Assembly (NCBI GenBank): GCA_019636285.1
Contig: JAHBXV010000001.1
Span: 62,001-126,000, forward strand
Reading direction: 5' to 3'
DNA from: Planctomycetaceae bacterium
GTDB taxonomy: Bacteria > Planctomycetota > Planctomycetia > Planctomycetales > Planctomycetaceae
DNA: 64,000 bases
The notes under the pieces are model-generated. The model worked only from the letters and a program-made list of their open reading frames with translations. It was not told where the DNA came from and made no database searches. Below, one piece after another: positions 49,811 to 59,546 of this stretch. Every line of letters starts with the position of its first letter. Position 1 is the first letter of the stretch. The position numbers were made by a program, and so were the translations under genes.

Positions 49811-50095
49811 TCAGCCCTGACCTCCGCACAACGGCTCTTTCCTCGCCGTGATTTGAGGGCACTGGGGGGCCATCTCGCGATTGAGTTCAATGTAACCGTG
49901 CCACTTGTCGGGAACGTCACACTCATAGTAGATCGCCTCGACGGGGCACTCAGGAATGCACGCTCCGCAGTCGATGCACTCGTCCGGGTGAATGAACAAC
50001 ATGGATTCGCCCTCGTAGAAGCATTCCGCGGGGCAAACCTCCACGCAGTTCGTATACTTGCAGCCGAAGCAAGGTTCGGTCACCACCATCGCCAT
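49811..50095 (-). CDS. fdxA: 7Fe ferredoxin (FdxA type)
   Basis: This 94-residue electron carrier has the 3Fe-4S/4Fe-4S layout of FdxA. The first cluster region is [18 protein letters not shown] and the second is [17 protein letters not shown]. The flanking [18 protein letters not shown] is typical of the azotobacter-type ferredoxins. It is cytosolic, and partners are not evident from neighbours. Convergent with rnpB. Confidence 0.92.
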   Translation of the reverse strand: MAMVVTEPCFGCKYTNCVEVCPAECFYEGESMLFIHPDECIDCGACIPECPVEAIYYECDVPDKWHGYIELNREMAPQCPQITARKEPLCGGQG

Positions 50096-50199
50096 TTCAC
50101 TCTCCTCTGTTCAATCCGGGCGTCTCTCCCACGTAGGGTGAATGAGGAAGTACGGCTGTCACCGGACACGACTTTTCCCATTTCTTCAAAGTCCATTCC

Positions 50200-50670
50200 G
50201 TGCTTGAAGATGCATCGAATCAGGAGCTTCTCGCTGCCTGGAAGGAGGGGAACCAGCAAGCCGCGCGAGTGCTCGTGCGACGCTACATGGTGCGTTTGAC
50301 GGCGCTTGCGCGAAGTCGCCTGTCGCGCAGGCTCGCCCGCCGGATCGATCCCGAAGATGTCGTGATGTCAGCCTGGCGCAGCTTCTTCGTCGGGACCAAT
50401 CTTGGGCGTCTCGCGATCGCGAATGACGACAACCCGTGGCCACTTCTGGTCACGATCACGCTACGCAAGCTTGCCAGACAGGCGGAACGGCACTCAGCGG
50501 AACGCCGAAATGCTGGTCAGGATGTCTCGCTTGAAGAAAACGTCGATTGGCAAATGGCGGTCTCGCGCGACCCCTCTCCCGAAGAGGCAGCCATGCTCGT
50601 CGATGAAGTCGAAACTCTGATGGGGCAGTTGGATGATTTCAATCGCGAAGTGCTGACGCGACGGCTCTAG
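50200..50670 (+). CDS. ECF-type sigma factor, truncated by TAG within region 4
   Basis: The 156 residues comprise sigma-70 region 2 (about 8-95: ELLAAWKEGNQQAARVLVRR, RIDPEDVVMSAWRSFFVGT) and the first helix of region 4 (LMGQLDDFNREVLTRRL). The frame then hits TAG at 50668-50670. Beyond the TAG the same frame continues GEEHTAIASAMNCSERTVRR and SIQRIRSTLA, which is the rest of the region 4 helix-turn-helix. In homologous sigma factors the position is usually Gln (RLQG), so a CAG-to-TAG change is likely. As it stands the product lacks the -35-binding helix and should be inactive. The start could be ATG 50287, but this GTG/TTG-type frame start gives a full region 2. The kinase gene continues in the same frame. 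Confidence 0.8.
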   Translation: MLEDASNQELLAAWKEGNQQAARVLVRRYMVRLTALARSRLSRRLARRIDPEDVVMSAWRSFFVGTNLGRLAIANDDNPWPLLVTITLRKLARQAERHSAERRNAGQDVSLEENVDWQMAVSRDPSPEEAAMLVDEVETLMGQLDDFNREVLTRRL

Positions 50671-50700
50671 GGAGAGGAACACACGGCGATCGCGTCGGCC

Positions 50701-51678
50701 ATGAACTGTTCGGAGCGGACCGTCAGACGTTCGATCCAACGGATCCGATCGACTCTCGCCGATCGCGACGTTGACGGCTCGCAAGAGATGAGCCAGCAAC
50801 AGGTTGGGCGAGACAATTCAGGACCGGGAACCCCCGTCACCGCTCCGCGATTGGACCTCCAGCCAAGTTATTCCTATCGCGAGATCACGCTGCAAAAGCT
50901 GATTGGCGAGGGAGGTTTTGGAAAGGTCTACCGCTCCGTCCGCCACTCAGACGGAGCAACGGTTGCGGTCAAGTTTCTCAGAAAACCATTCTGGAAGAAT
51001 CAACGAGCAAGAGACCAGTTGCTGCGTGAAACTCATCTGGTATCAAGTTTGACCCATCCCAACATCGTTCAGCATCGCGGTTGGGGCACCACGCCATTCG
51101 GTGCGTTGTTCGTTGTGATGGACTGGGTCGACGGCCAGACGGCTGGAGCCTGGTTTCAATCAAGCCGCGGTTCCATTCGGGAGATCATTCGCTGTGGAAT
51201 CGCGATGGCGGACGCCCTCAACGCGGCCCACGTGGCCGGGTTGGTCCACGGCGATCTCACGCCAAACAACGTGCTCCGGAGAACGGACGGCACCTTCCTG
51301 CTCACCGACTTCGGATTCGTGAGACTGGTCGGAGACAGCACTACAGAGATGCGGGGCGGCACACCCGGCTACTTGGCCCCCGAACAGCTTTCCGATCTCT
51401 TTGGCCCGATCGGCATTCACACGGATGTCTATGGCCTCGGAGGACTGATCTATTCCCTAGTGACGGGATGCGCGCCAATGACAGGACGCGACGTCCCCGA
51501 GATTCTTGCCAACGTGCTCTCATCCCGGTCGCCGCCGCGCGCCAGCGAACTTTTAGAAGGGGTACCTCAACCGCTGGACGAACTTCTGGCTCGCTGCCTG
51601 CGCAAAGAGCCAGGCGAGCGGCCACAGTCCGTCACGGAAGTCGGTTCCGCGCTATTGGAAATCAATTCGCGAATGTAG
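50701..51678 (+). CDS. Ser/Thr protein kinase, in frame with the preceding sigma factor
   Basis: This Hanks-type kinase has all core motifs: IGEGGFGKVYRS (glycine loop), VAVKFLRK (ATP Lys), HGDLTPNNVL (catalytic loop, HGD instead of HRD), LTDFGFVRL (DFG) and GGTPGYLAPEQ (activation end). The kinase domain spans about residues 65-320 and the protein ends there, with no membrane helix or sensor domain, so it is cytosolic. The first 25 residues from ATG 50701 are the end of sigma region 4; the ATG at 50788 (MSQQQVGRDNSG) would give a clean kinase of 296 residues. The frame is continuous with the sigma factor apart from one TAG. In planctomycetes such kinases are known to be encoded beside ECF sigma factors. 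Confidence 0.88.
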   Translation: MNCSERTVRRSIQRIRSTLADRDVDGSQEMSQQQVGRDNSGPGTPVTAPRLDLQPSYSYREITLQKLIGEGGFGKVYRSVRHSDGATVAVKFLRKPFWKNQRARDQLLRETHLVSSLTHPNIVQHRGWGTTPFGALFVVMDWVDGQTAGAWFQSSRGSIREIIRCGIAMADALNAAHVAGLVHGDLTPNNVLRRTDGTFLLTDFGFVRLVGDSTTEMRGGTPGYLAPEQLSDLFGPIGIHTDVYGLGGLIYSLVTGCAPMTGRDVPEILANVLSSRSPPRASELLEGVPQPLDELLARCLRKEPGERPQSVTEVGSALLEINSRM

Positions 51679-51681
51679 GCC

Positions 51682-51704
51682 GCGCTCCCCGTTGGGTCGC
51701 GGCT
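51682..51704. repeat. Dispersed 23-base repeat, family C, copy 3
   Basis: Identical to 49765-49787. It begins three bases after the kinase stop, in the gap between two convergent genes. Confidence 0.75.
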
Positions 51705-51729
51705 GAGCGAGAGGCGATTTTCGTTGCCG

Positions 51730-52920
51730 TTAGGCGACTTCGACTTCGCGGACCAGGTCCAGACCGTTGAAGGTCGAGGCACTGGCGTTGGTGTAGCTCC
51801 CCATCGTCGGGACGATCAGCAGCTCGCCGATGGCGAGGTCGGGCAGTTCCTGGTCGCGGCAGACGACATCGGTGGAGTCGCAAGTCGGACCGGCGACCAC
51901 GCACGGATACCCGGCCCGGGCATGATGATCTTCGGCCAGGAGCGGAAAGTCCGTGTGGTCGTAAATCTTGCCCGAGAACGAGCCGTAGATTCCGTCGTCG
52001 ATGATGTACTGCGTCGAACCGTTCGGGCGAACCGACTTGCCAATCACCGACGTGATCAGCGTCGCGGTCGTCGCAGACATGACGCGGCCCGGTTCCGCGA
52101 TAATGCGAACCGGCAGATCGCCGAAGTGCTGCTCGAGGGCCTGACGAACCACGTAGCAGTAGACGTCGAGCGACATGACGGCTTCGCGGTACGGAGCCGG
52201 CATCCCGCCGCCGATGTCCAGGACATCCAGCGAGATTCCACAGGCCGCCGCTTCGTCGAAGATGCTGCGAATGGTTCGCAGGGCCGCTTCGTAGTCTTCC
52301 GGAACCAGCGTCTGCGAGCCAACGTGGAACGAAATCCCGTTGACATTCATGCCGAGGTCGCGGGCTTCGCACAGGAGGTCGACCGCTTCGCTGGCGGCAC
52401 AACCGAACTTGGCCGACAGGTTGATCAGGCTGCTCGCCGAGGTGATCGCGACTCGCAGCAGCAGAGTCGCATCGGGAGCGTGTTCCTTCATCTTCTGAAG
52501 TTCGTTCCGGTTGTCGACCACGAACCAGCGGCAACCCGCGTCGTAGCAGGTCTTCAGGTTGGCCATGGTCTTGCACGGATGCGTGTGCAGCATCTGCTCG
52601 GGCTGGAAGCCGGCATCGAGCGCGGCCCGCAGCTCGCCCACCGAGCAGATATCGATCGAACCGCCCAGGTCCCGCAGCGTTCGCAGGATCGTCGGGCTGG
52701 GGTTCGACTTCGCGGCGTAGAACAATTCCACGCCCGGCAGGCCTTCGCGCAGCGCCTCGTAATTGGCGGCGACGGCGGACCGGGAGACGCACATCAGCGG
52801 AGAACCGTACTCAGCCGTCAATTCCCGGGCCTGGTCAAACGAAATGACCGGCTTCGCGGTCCGGTAGGACCAGGCGGGGGTGGAAACGGCTTCGCAACGC
52901 TCGGAAAGAATGGTCGCCAT
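51730..52920 (-). CDS. Fold-type III PLP decarboxylase (ornithine/lysine/diaminopimelate type)
   Basis: This 396-residue alanine-racemase-fold enzyme shows FYAAKSNPSP with the PLP Lys (about 71), HVGSQ (about 199), DIGGGMPAPY, EPGR (276-279, phosphate site) and AGPTCDSTDVV with the catalytic Cys (about 347). The pattern matches eukaryote-like ornithine and lysine/ornithine decarboxylases used in polyamine synthesis more than LysA, which has different substrate motifs. Exact substrate uncertain, so no symbol is assigned. It is convergent with the kinase gene and has a long upstream region. Confidence 0.85.
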   Translation of the reverse strand: MATILSERCEAVSTPAWSYRTAKPVISFDQARELTAEYGSPLMCVSRSAVAANYEALREGLPGVELFYAAKSNPSPTILRTLRDLGGSIDICSVGELRAALDAGFQPEQMLHTHPCKTMANLKTCYDAGCRWFVVDNRNELQKMKEHAPDATLLLRVAITSASSLINLSAKFGCAASEAVDLLCEARDLGMNVNGISFHVGSQTLVPEDYEAALRTIRSIFDEAAACGISLDVLDIGGGMPAPYREAVMSLDVYCYVVRQALEQHFGDLPVRIIAEPGRVMSATTATLITSVIGKSVRPNGSTQYIIDDGIYGSFSGKIYDHTDFPLLAEDHHARAGYPCVVAGPTCDSTDVVCRDQELPDLAIGELLIVPTMGSYTNASASTFNGLDLVREVEVA

Positions 52921-53658
52921 GGATACACGGTCTCCGCAAAAATCCGCAAATTCGCGGACTGAGACTGTGGAAAGAGAGGGGGCGGAATCCGACCGCCGGA
53001 AGACCCTCGGAAATAGACTGCTCTGGACCGTTACTCAGCAACGGACCGGGACGCTCGCCCGCCGGTCGCAGGCTGCGGTATCAACGCTTGAGCAGGTGGC
53101 AGGCTCGCGTTTTCAGGCTACCGAACGACGGGGACAGCGGATTCGCGTATCCCTGATCGAGCAGGCCGAAAGAACGAACAGTCAACCACGATTGACCAGC
53201 CGAGGCCATCCAGCCGAAGCGAGACCCCAACCGTGACCAGACAGCCGCGAGCACCCGACTCCAAGATTTCGCTGCAACCCACGAACCAGTCCACACGTCC
53301 GGGATCCTTCCGGGTGCGACCCTGTTGCCAGGGAGTTCGGTGGAGAGCGAAAGAGTCCGGTTAGCCATCGCGACGCATGATACCTTCCAAGGCTTCTTAA
53401 AGGTCTGGGATCATCCAGACCACGTTATTCGCCCCGTCGAGGGGCATCGGCGAAGATTTTATTCACAGTGTCCGGTGAGGTGAAGAGATAACCGCTAAAA
53501 ATTTCCAGATCTCTCACACCGCGATTTCCTTCGCCAATTCATCGACGGCCAAGGCATTCCCGCTTGAGCCCCTTCGACCGCTCACTCGCCCGGATTTTCC
53601 GCCTCGCCCAAGCCAGGTTCGGCAGAATCGGCCGGTGTGCTCTGGAAAACGGGCTGGC
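52921..53658. other. Long intergenic region upstream of the PLP decarboxylase
   Basis: About 740 bases lie between two leftward genes. Short frames cross it, but none has a ribosome-binding site or a recognisable sequence. Two small hairpins occur close together: GGTCTGG/CCAGACC (53402-53421) and GCCCC/GGGGC (53431-53445). The length and position would suit a structured leader or an unrecognised small RNA, but I cannot match a known one. Confidence 0.45.
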
Positions 53659-54735
53659 TCAGCGTTGAGTGAGCTCACGCTGAAAGCGTTCGACCTCGAC
53701 TTCCAGCAGGTCCAGCCGCGAGCTGATTCGATTGCTGAAAAGGTCTAAACGCTCAGCCGAGGTCGGCGGATCACGAAAAGAGCCGATTTTAGACAGGTCA
53801 CCGAGATATTTCCGGTAGTCGATCGGCCGACGTTCCAACAGGTAAAACGTGACAGCCCACGCCTGCGCGTACGCATCGAGTGGCCGCGACTGGAAGCCGG
53901 AATCGCTCTCCAGCATCCGTTTCAGCCAACCAGCCTGCCGGGGTGCTTCCAGAAACCAGCGGTGTCGACTCGGATTTAGCCGGTCCCGAGCCCCGTCGAC
54001 GGTTGCTCCGTTTCTGGCATCCGGCGATTCCAGCGAAGTCGCCAGACCCTCGCTCACCCACGTCGGAACGTCGGCGAGTCGTTCGTGCAGTCCGCAATTG
54101 AACGCCGTCTGATGCACCAGCTCGTGCGTCAACGTGCCGACGAAGTCATCTTCCCGCTCGTACATCAGAATGCGGTTCGACAGCCGCGAGTAGTAGCCGC
54201 GCATCAGGGAGGTGTTCGTCACACCGTCTTCCCGGCTGATCCGGACGAATTCGTCCCTGTCGCGGCACACCTGGACGACCAGCGGGTACAGCGGGGATGA
54301 CAACGGCATGCCCCGCACGCGGAAGTACGACACGAGCTCCGCATACGCCGATTTCAGATCCCGCGCGAGTGATCGGCTGCGTCCTCGATCGGCGACAACG
54401 ACAAACGGACCATCGACCGCCACTTCCCAGTCTCGGCCCTGCTGCCGTTTCAGGGTTTCCGCCAGTGTGGTGGGCGACTCGGGACGAAATCCGCCTGAAA
54501 GCGGCCTAAACGAGGTGACCTCAGTCATGACGACCAGGTCGTACCGGCCGTCGGTGCGGGCAAACCAGCACCGCTTACCATCCTGGGCCAGAATTCCGCC
54601 CGTCCAGCGTTCGCCATTCAGGTCGATTTCCACGAAGTGCGAGGGCGTTTGCCCGCGCACTTCGGGCGCGACGAGGCAGGAACCGACTGCAGCGATCCAG
54701 GCCGCGAGCGGTACGACAACTCTCCTGCCCTGCAT
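53659..54735 (-). CDS. DUF1570-type secreted zinc peptidase-like protein
   Basis: This 358-residue protein has a signal peptide (VVPLAAWIAAVGSCLVAPE) and a C-terminal gluzincin-like domain. The zinc motif HELVH is at about residue 203, in DDFVGTLTHELVHQTAFNCG, with a downstream WVSEGLATSLES providing the expected third ligand Glu. DYRKYLGDL near the end is also typical. DUF1570 is common in planctomycetes; activity is inferred, not shown. Its start is 92 bases from the divergent secreted gene. Confidence 0.78.
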   Translation of the reverse strand: MQGRRVVVPLAAWIAAVGSCLVAPEVRGQTPSHFVEIDLNGERWTGGILAQDGKRCWFARTDGRYDLVVMTEVTSFRPLSGGFRPESPTTLAETLKRQQGRDWEVAVDGPFVVVADRGRSRSLARDLKSAYAELVSYFRVRGMPLSSPLYPLVVQVCRDRDEFVRISREDGVTNTSLMRGYYSRLSNRILMYEREDDFVGTLTHELVHQTAFNCGLHERLADVPTWVSEGLATSLESPDARNGATVDGARDRLNPSRHRWFLEAPRQAGWLKRMLESDSGFQSRPLDAYAQAWAVTFYLLERRPIDYRKYLGDLSKIGSFRDPPTSAERLDLFSNRISSRLDLLEVEVERFQRELTQR

Positions 54736-54827
54736 CCCGGCGCTCCGACCGCGTTACAATCAAACTGTTCCCGCGATCGTGGCCGTGGCGGGGTGATCGC
54801 TGAAGGTGATGAAAACCTAGCCCGTGA

Positions 54828-56201
54828 GTGCGTCCGATGTGGCAGGAAATTCTTATACCGACGCGGAATGAACGGGGGACACTGCCGAAAGGAGCGTTCG
54901 CGGCAGTGCGCAGGGCCGTTCCGAACTTGGTCGTATCGGTCCTGCTGTTCGTGACGACGGCCGGTTCCGGCGTTCTGATGGCGGCTGATGCCGAGCCCGC
55001 CGACGCGGAGATCACCATTCTCCTTCAACGACTCGACTCGAGCGGTCTGGAAGAACGAGTACAAGCCGAGTCGGAGCTGCTCGATCTTGGCCCCGCGATT
55101 CTGGATCGACTGCCCACGAGCGACGCGAAACTCTCTCGATCCGTCGCGGACGCATTACGACGGATTCGGTTGCGACTCGAACAGGACCAGCAACGTCTGG
55201 CCTTGGAACCGACGACTATTCAGATTCGTCTGGACGAATCGCTGACAGAGGCCCGCGCCCGCTGGGAACGGGAAACGGGCAATCGCCTCCTGGTCGCGGA
55301 CCGCGGTGAACCGGTGTTCCCGAAGCCAGCATCCGGAGGGTTCTGGTCCATCGTCGTCGGCATCGCGGAGTCCCAAGGGCTGGAACTGAATTACGACCGC
55401 GACAGCCGGGCCATGAGGTTTGAACCGCGCTCGGCCGAATCCCCTTGGCGATGGGCGTATCAAGGAGCAGCGGCCTGCCGGCTGCGGGAACTAAGTCGGA
55501 AGCCGTCCGGAGCGGGCCGGGACCGGCTGACTCTCGAATTTGAATTGCTTTACGAACCAAGGCTGCGACCGCTGTACAGCCTGTTGCGGGTGAAGGACGT
55601 TGCCGTGTCCGGGCCGACGCCCAATTCCGTCGAATGCTGGAATCCCAACGCCAGCTATGAAATCCTGCCCCCACCCGATGGCAGCCCACTCACCGGCCGC
55701 CTCGAACTGGTCGTCGATGAAGTGGTCGAGTTTCGTCAATTGGCAGTGCGGCTTCCGATTGAGACGACGGTCGTCACCTTCGGTCGCGAGTTGTCGATTC
55801 GTTCCGGAGAGCTGAAGCCCGGCGCGCGAGTCGACTACCCAGGAGTCTCGCTGCGAATTCTTTCCATCGAGCCCAGCAGCAACGGTCAGGACATCGAAAT
55901 CGAAGCCACCGTCGCCTGGGATGCCAGCGGCCCGGCTTTTGAGTCGCACCGCACGTGGATTCTTCATAACCGCATCCTGACCCGTCGTGGCACAATGGAC
56001 GAGGTGACCATTGAAACACTGGAAATCGACCGCCCCGCTTTACGCGTCATTCGATTTCGAGCACGGCTCGACGCCCAGCGGATGGAGCATCCTGACGCGG
56101 AACTCATTTATGAAGCTCCGGTGGTGCTCACGCCTAATCGTCTGGAATTCGCCTTTCCGGCCGCCTCTTCGAAGTCGTCCGACCGCGACGCCCTTGAGTG
56201 A
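54828..56201 (+). CDS. Secreted protein of unknown function, 457 residues
   Basis: I do not recognise a named family. There is a hydrophobic segment (LVVSVLLFVTTAGSGVLMA, about 35-53) ending in a plausible signal-peptidase site. A helical stretch follows (about 60-125, ILLQRLDSSGLEERVQAESE). The remainder is beta-rich (DRLTLEFELLYEPRLRPLYS, GRLELVVDEVVEFRQLAVRL). There are no catalytic motifs. The start is GTG 54828 or ATG 54837, neither with a strong ribosome-binding site. It is probably exported and may be restricted to planctomycetes. Confidence 0.6.
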   Translation: MRPMWQEILIPTRNERGTLPKGAFAAVRRAVPNLVVSVLLFVTTAGSGVLMAADAEPADAEITILLQRLDSSGLEERVQAESELLDLGPAILDRLPTSDAKLSRSVADALRRIRLRLEQDQQRLALEPTTIQIRLDESLTEARARWERETGNRLLVADRGEPVFPKPASGGFWSIVVGIAESQGLELNYDRDSRAMRFEPRSAESPWRWAYQGAAACRLRELSRKPSGAGRDRLTLEFELLYEPRLRPLYSLLRVKDVAVSGPTPNSVECWNPNASYEILPPPDGSPLTGRLELVVDEVVEFRQLAVRLPIETTVVTFGRELSIRSGELKPGARVDYPGVSLRILSIEPSSNGQDIEIEATVAWDASGPAFESHRTWILHNRILTRRGTMDEVTIETLEIDRPALRVIRFRARLDAQRMEHPDAELIYEAPVVLTPNRLEFAFPAASSKSSDRDALE

Positions 56202-56366
56202 CCAATCGCCAGATTGGCCGACGAATCGTCCCGACAAAGAATTCCGGCTCGCGGGCTTGCCCCACTTCCCGGGAATGGAGTGAGATCAGCAACGATCTCA
56301 CGACAGCCAACGTCCGGCCGCCTCAATTCGCCCAACCGAATGTTTCCTTCAACAGGAACCGACAGC

Positions 56367-58418
56367 ATGCCCACGCCCGCCACCATTCAGTGGACTCGCC
56401 GCCTGGTTTTGCAGGCAGCCATGGCTTCCGCGATCAGTCCGGCGATGGCGCGACGTCTTCTGGCCCAGACGGAACCGACGACCCTCAACCGGTTTCCACG
56501 GATGCTGCACGAGTTCTATGTCGACCAGTTGCGAGCGGCTGAAGAAGCCGGTCGCAAACGACGGGCTTTGGTCACGTCTCCCGAATCGGCGCGCGAGTAT
56601 GTCGCGTTCGTGCGGGGGAAAATCCAGGAGTCCTTCGGACCATTCCCGGAAAGAACGCCGCTTAAGCCGCGCGTGACAGGTTCGATCGATCGACCAGATT
56701 ACCGCATTGAAAAGGTGATCTTTGAAAGCCGACCGAATTTCCCGGTCACCGCCAACCTGTATCTTCCGACGCGGCGCGAGTTCCCCGTGCCTGGCGTCGT
56801 TGGAAGTTGCGGACACTCGGCCAACGGCAAGGCGATTGAAGCCTATCAGTCGTTCTGCCAAGGTCTGGCACGGCTGGGATACGCCTGCCTGATCTTTGAC
56901 CCGATCGGCCAAGGCGAACGAAGCCAGTACCCCGACGAGCACGGCGACCACTCGCGCATCGGCATCGGCGTGCTTGAACACCTCTATGCGGGAAATCAGC
57001 AGTTTCTGGTCGATGAGTTCTTCGGATCTTGGCGCGCCTGGGATGGCATCCGCGCCCTCGACTATCTGCTGACGCGCCCGGAGGTTGATCCCAACCATAT
57101 CGGCATTACCGGAAACTCTGGTGGGGGAACCATGACAACCTGGCTGTGCGGCCTTGAATCGCGCTGGACGATGGCCGCGCCCAGTTGCTTTGTGACCACG
57201 TTCCGTCGCAATCTCGAAAACGAACTGCCCGCCGATACCGAACAGTGCCCACCCGGCATCATCGCAGCCGGTCTGGATCATGTCGACTTTCTGGCCGCCA
57301 TGGCCCCCAAACCCGTCATCATGCTCGCGCAGGAGCGGGATTTCTTCGACGTTCGCGGCACCCTGGAGGCCTTCGACGAGCTCAAGCGAGTCTATCGGGC
57401 GCTCGGAGCCGAAGACAAAGTCCGTCTGTTCATTGGCCCTGGCCCGCACGGCTACGCGCGAGATGCTCGCGAAGCCATGTATTCCTTCTTTAACGAACAG
57501 ACCAAAGTGGGCGAAGCTGTCACTGAACCGGAGATCACGGTCGAGACCGACGCCGAGCTGCAATGCACGAAAACTGGGCAGGTCACCGAACTCTCCCCGC
57601 GCACCGTCTTTTCGTTCACGCAGGAGCGCTCGCGCGAGTTCGCAGCGTCACGCAAATCAAAGACAGGAGCCGAGTTCGCATCGGCGCTACAAGAGTCTCT
57701 GGCTCTCCCGGCAGAGTCGAAGCACCTCGATTACCGTATCCTGCGCCCGCTGCCGGGCCGGGATTTTACCACGTATGCCGTCGAAACCGAGCCGGACATG
57801 CATGCGATCGTCTATCGCCTCGGCTCACGGTCGCATGTCTCCCGCCCAGTGGGAAATGGCCAGCCGTGCATCCTGTATCTGCCGCATTATTCTAGCGATG
57901 ACGACCTGAAGAATGAGCCTTTGGTCGCCGAGCTGCGGAAAGAATTCGCCGACGCTCCGTTCTACCTGTGCGATGTCCGAGGAATCGGCGAATCGCGACC
58001 GAACACTTGCGGTCAGGATTCCTACCTGACGCCATACGGCAGCGACTATTTCTACGCGGTGCATGGAATCATGCTCGACCGGCCGCTTCCCGGACAGCGG
58101 ACGCATGATGTGCTCGCCGTCATCGACTGGCTGATTTCCTGTGGTCACTCCGAAATTCACCTGGTCGCGCGGGGTTGGTCATCTTTGCCGGGGGCATTCG
58201 CCGCCGTGTTGTCCGACCGGGTCACGCACGTGACTTTGAAAAACGCCCTCGTCTCGTATGCCGCGCTGGCTGAGAATGAGACGTATGCGTGGCCACTTTC
58301 GTCGTTTGTTCCCGGCGTGCTGCGCGACTGGGATCTGCCGGACGTCTATGCCGCTCTGGAGTCAAAGAACCTTGCTCGGATCGACGTCTGGAACGAACAA
58401 CAGCAGACCTCCGGCTGA
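56367..58418 (+). CDS. Tandem alpha/beta-hydrolase (acetyl-xylan-esterase-like) with twin-arginine-like signal
   Basis: This 683-residue protein starts with WTRRLVLQAAMASAIS, a Tat-like signal. The first hydrolase module (about 90-400) has GVVGSCGHSANGKAIEAYQS (oxyanion side), IGITGNSGGGTMTTWL (nucleophile elbow, Ser) and the C-terminal GPGPHGYARDAREAM (catalytic His). A second module (about 470-670) repeats the core order (CILYLPHYSSDDD, FYLCDVRGIGESRP), but its elbow reads ARGWSSLPG and is degenerate. Similar planctomycete proteins are esterases predicted to act on polysaccharides. AGGAA precedes ATG 56367. Confidence 0.82.
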   Translation: MPTPATIQWTRRLVLQAAMASAISPAMARRLLAQTEPTTLNRFPRMLHEFYVDQLRAAEEAGRKRRALVTSPESAREYVAFVRGKIQESFGPFPERTPLKPRVTGSIDRPDYRIEKVIFESRPNFPVTANLYLPTRREFPVPGVVGSCGHSANGKAIEAYQSFCQGLARLGYACLIFDPIGQGERSQYPDEHGDHSRIGIGVLEHLYAGNQQFLVDEFFGSWRAWDGIRALDYLLTRPEVDPNHIGITGNSGGGTMTTWLCGLESRWTMAAPSCFVTTFRRNLENELPADTEQCPPGIIAAGLDHVDFLAAMAPKPVIMLAQERDFFDVRGTLEAFDELKRVYRALGAEDKVRLFIGPGPHGYARDAREAMYSFFNEQTKVGEAVTEPEITVETDAELQCTKTGQVTELSPRTVFSFTQERSREFAASRKSKTGAEFASALQESLALPAESKHLDYRILRPLPGRDFTTYAVETEPDMHAIVYRLGSRSHVSRPVGNGQPCILYLPHYSSDDDLKNEPLVAELRKEFADAPFYLCDVRGIGESRPNTCGQDSYLTPYGSDYFYAVHGIMLDRPLPGQRTHDVLAVIDWLISCGHSEIHLVARGWSSLPGAFAAVLSDRVTHVTLKNALVSYAALAENETYAWPLSSFVPGVLRDWDLPDVYAALESKNLARIDVWNEQQQTSG

Positions 58419-58434
58419 TTTGAAGCGGGAGCGA

Positions 58435-59352
58435 TCACGCGTTTGGCGGCTGCTTCTCGCCCCGCTTCCCCTGCTGATAGAGATCCTCCATCTCGACGAG
58501 GGAAGCGGCCCCCAGCTCGCGTCCCTGCTCCTTGAGCGCGCGTTCGATGAACCGTACCCGGCGTTCGAACTTACGGTTCGACCCGCGGAGCGCTTCCTCG
58601 GGATTCACGTGCCAGCGCCGCGCAATATTGGCAACGACGAACAGGATGTCGCCGATCTCGCCGGCAATCCGCTCCTGCCGTTGTTCGTCCAGCTTCGACT
58701 GCGGCCCTTCATGCGGCACGTCAACGGCCGCCGGCGTATCGGGAATGCGACCATCCTCGAACAACTCGGCGGCGAGTTCGTCGATTTCCTCGCGCAGTTT
58801 GTCGAACAGCATTGTCCGCAGGGGAAAATCGTAGCCTTTGCGAGCGGCTTTATCGGCGATGCGGGCCGCCCGCGCCAGGGCCGGCAGGTCCGCGGGTAAC
58901 CCATCGAAAATCGAGTCTCGCTGCTTTTCGTTCTGCTTGATGCGATCCCAATTCTTCGTCACTTCTGCCGCGGAGGAGACCTCCACCTCGCCAAAAACGT
59001 GGGGATGCCGTTCGATCAGCTTGCCCGTCAATCCACCAACCACATCGGTCAGGTCGAATCGGCCCTCATCCGCGCCAATCTGGCAGTCGAGGACTACCTG
59101 TAAAAGGACGTCGCCCAGTTCCTCGACAATCGCGTTGTCATCCCCCGAATCGATGGCCTCCAGCAGTTCGTAGGTTTCCTCCAAAGTATGCGGCTTGATC
59201 GTTTCGAGCGTCTGTTCGCGATCCCACGGGCAACCGGTCGGCGAGCGCAGGCGAGCGATGACGGTGCACAATTCGCGCATCGCAGGCAACAAGCGGTCGA
59301 AGTCTGGAGGAAGCCCGGGTTCCGGAACCGGGGCGTCTGGTTTCTCGGTCAT
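58435..59352 (-). CDS. mazG: Nucleoside triphosphate pyrophosphohydrolase MazG
   Basis: MazG hydrolyses NTPs and dNTPs to monophosphates and can lower ppGpp. The 305-residue protein has two MazG domains. The first contains [20 protein letters not shown] and [16 protein letters not shown]; the second contains [17 protein letters not shown] and [15 protein letters not shown], each with the EExxE..ExxD metal-binding pattern. [17 protein letters not shown] is the usual linker. There is an insertion of about 30 residues in the second domain. It converges with the hydrolase gene with 16 bases between stops. Confidence 0.94.
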   Translation of the reverse strand: MTEKPDAPVPEPGLPPDFDRLLPAMRELCTVIARLRSPTGCPWDREQTLETIKPHTLEETYELLEAIDSGDDNAIVEELGDVLLQVVLDCQIGADEGRFDLTDVVGGLTGKLIERHPHVFGEVEVSSAAEVTKNWDRIKQNEKQRDSIFDGLPADLPALARAARIADKAARKGYDFPLRTMLFDKLREEIDELAAELFEDGRIPDTPAAVDVPHEGPQSKLDEQRQERIAGEIGDILFVVANIARRWHVNPEEALRGSNRKFERRVRFIERALKEQGRELGAASLVEMEDLYQQGKRGEKQPPNA

Positions 59353-59546
59353 TGCAAGCTCTTGATGACGGTCTGACCCGGGGCCGACGGGCCGATCACG
59401 GTTGGAATCGTCTGGCCAACAGAGTCACAGTTGCGATTCTTGGCGTGAACTGGTTTAACGAACCGCGTGGACTTCGTCGAATCCGCCGATCGGGATTGGG
59501 TCTCGAACGGCGAGTTCGCAGGACTCTTTTTGCCGGGGAAGCTGCC

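Noticed and set aside
52880-53236. A 118-codon rightward frame upstream of the PLP decarboxylase
   Set aside because: Starts inside the opposite gene, has no ribosome-binding site and reads as Arg/Gln/Thr-rich low-information sequence.
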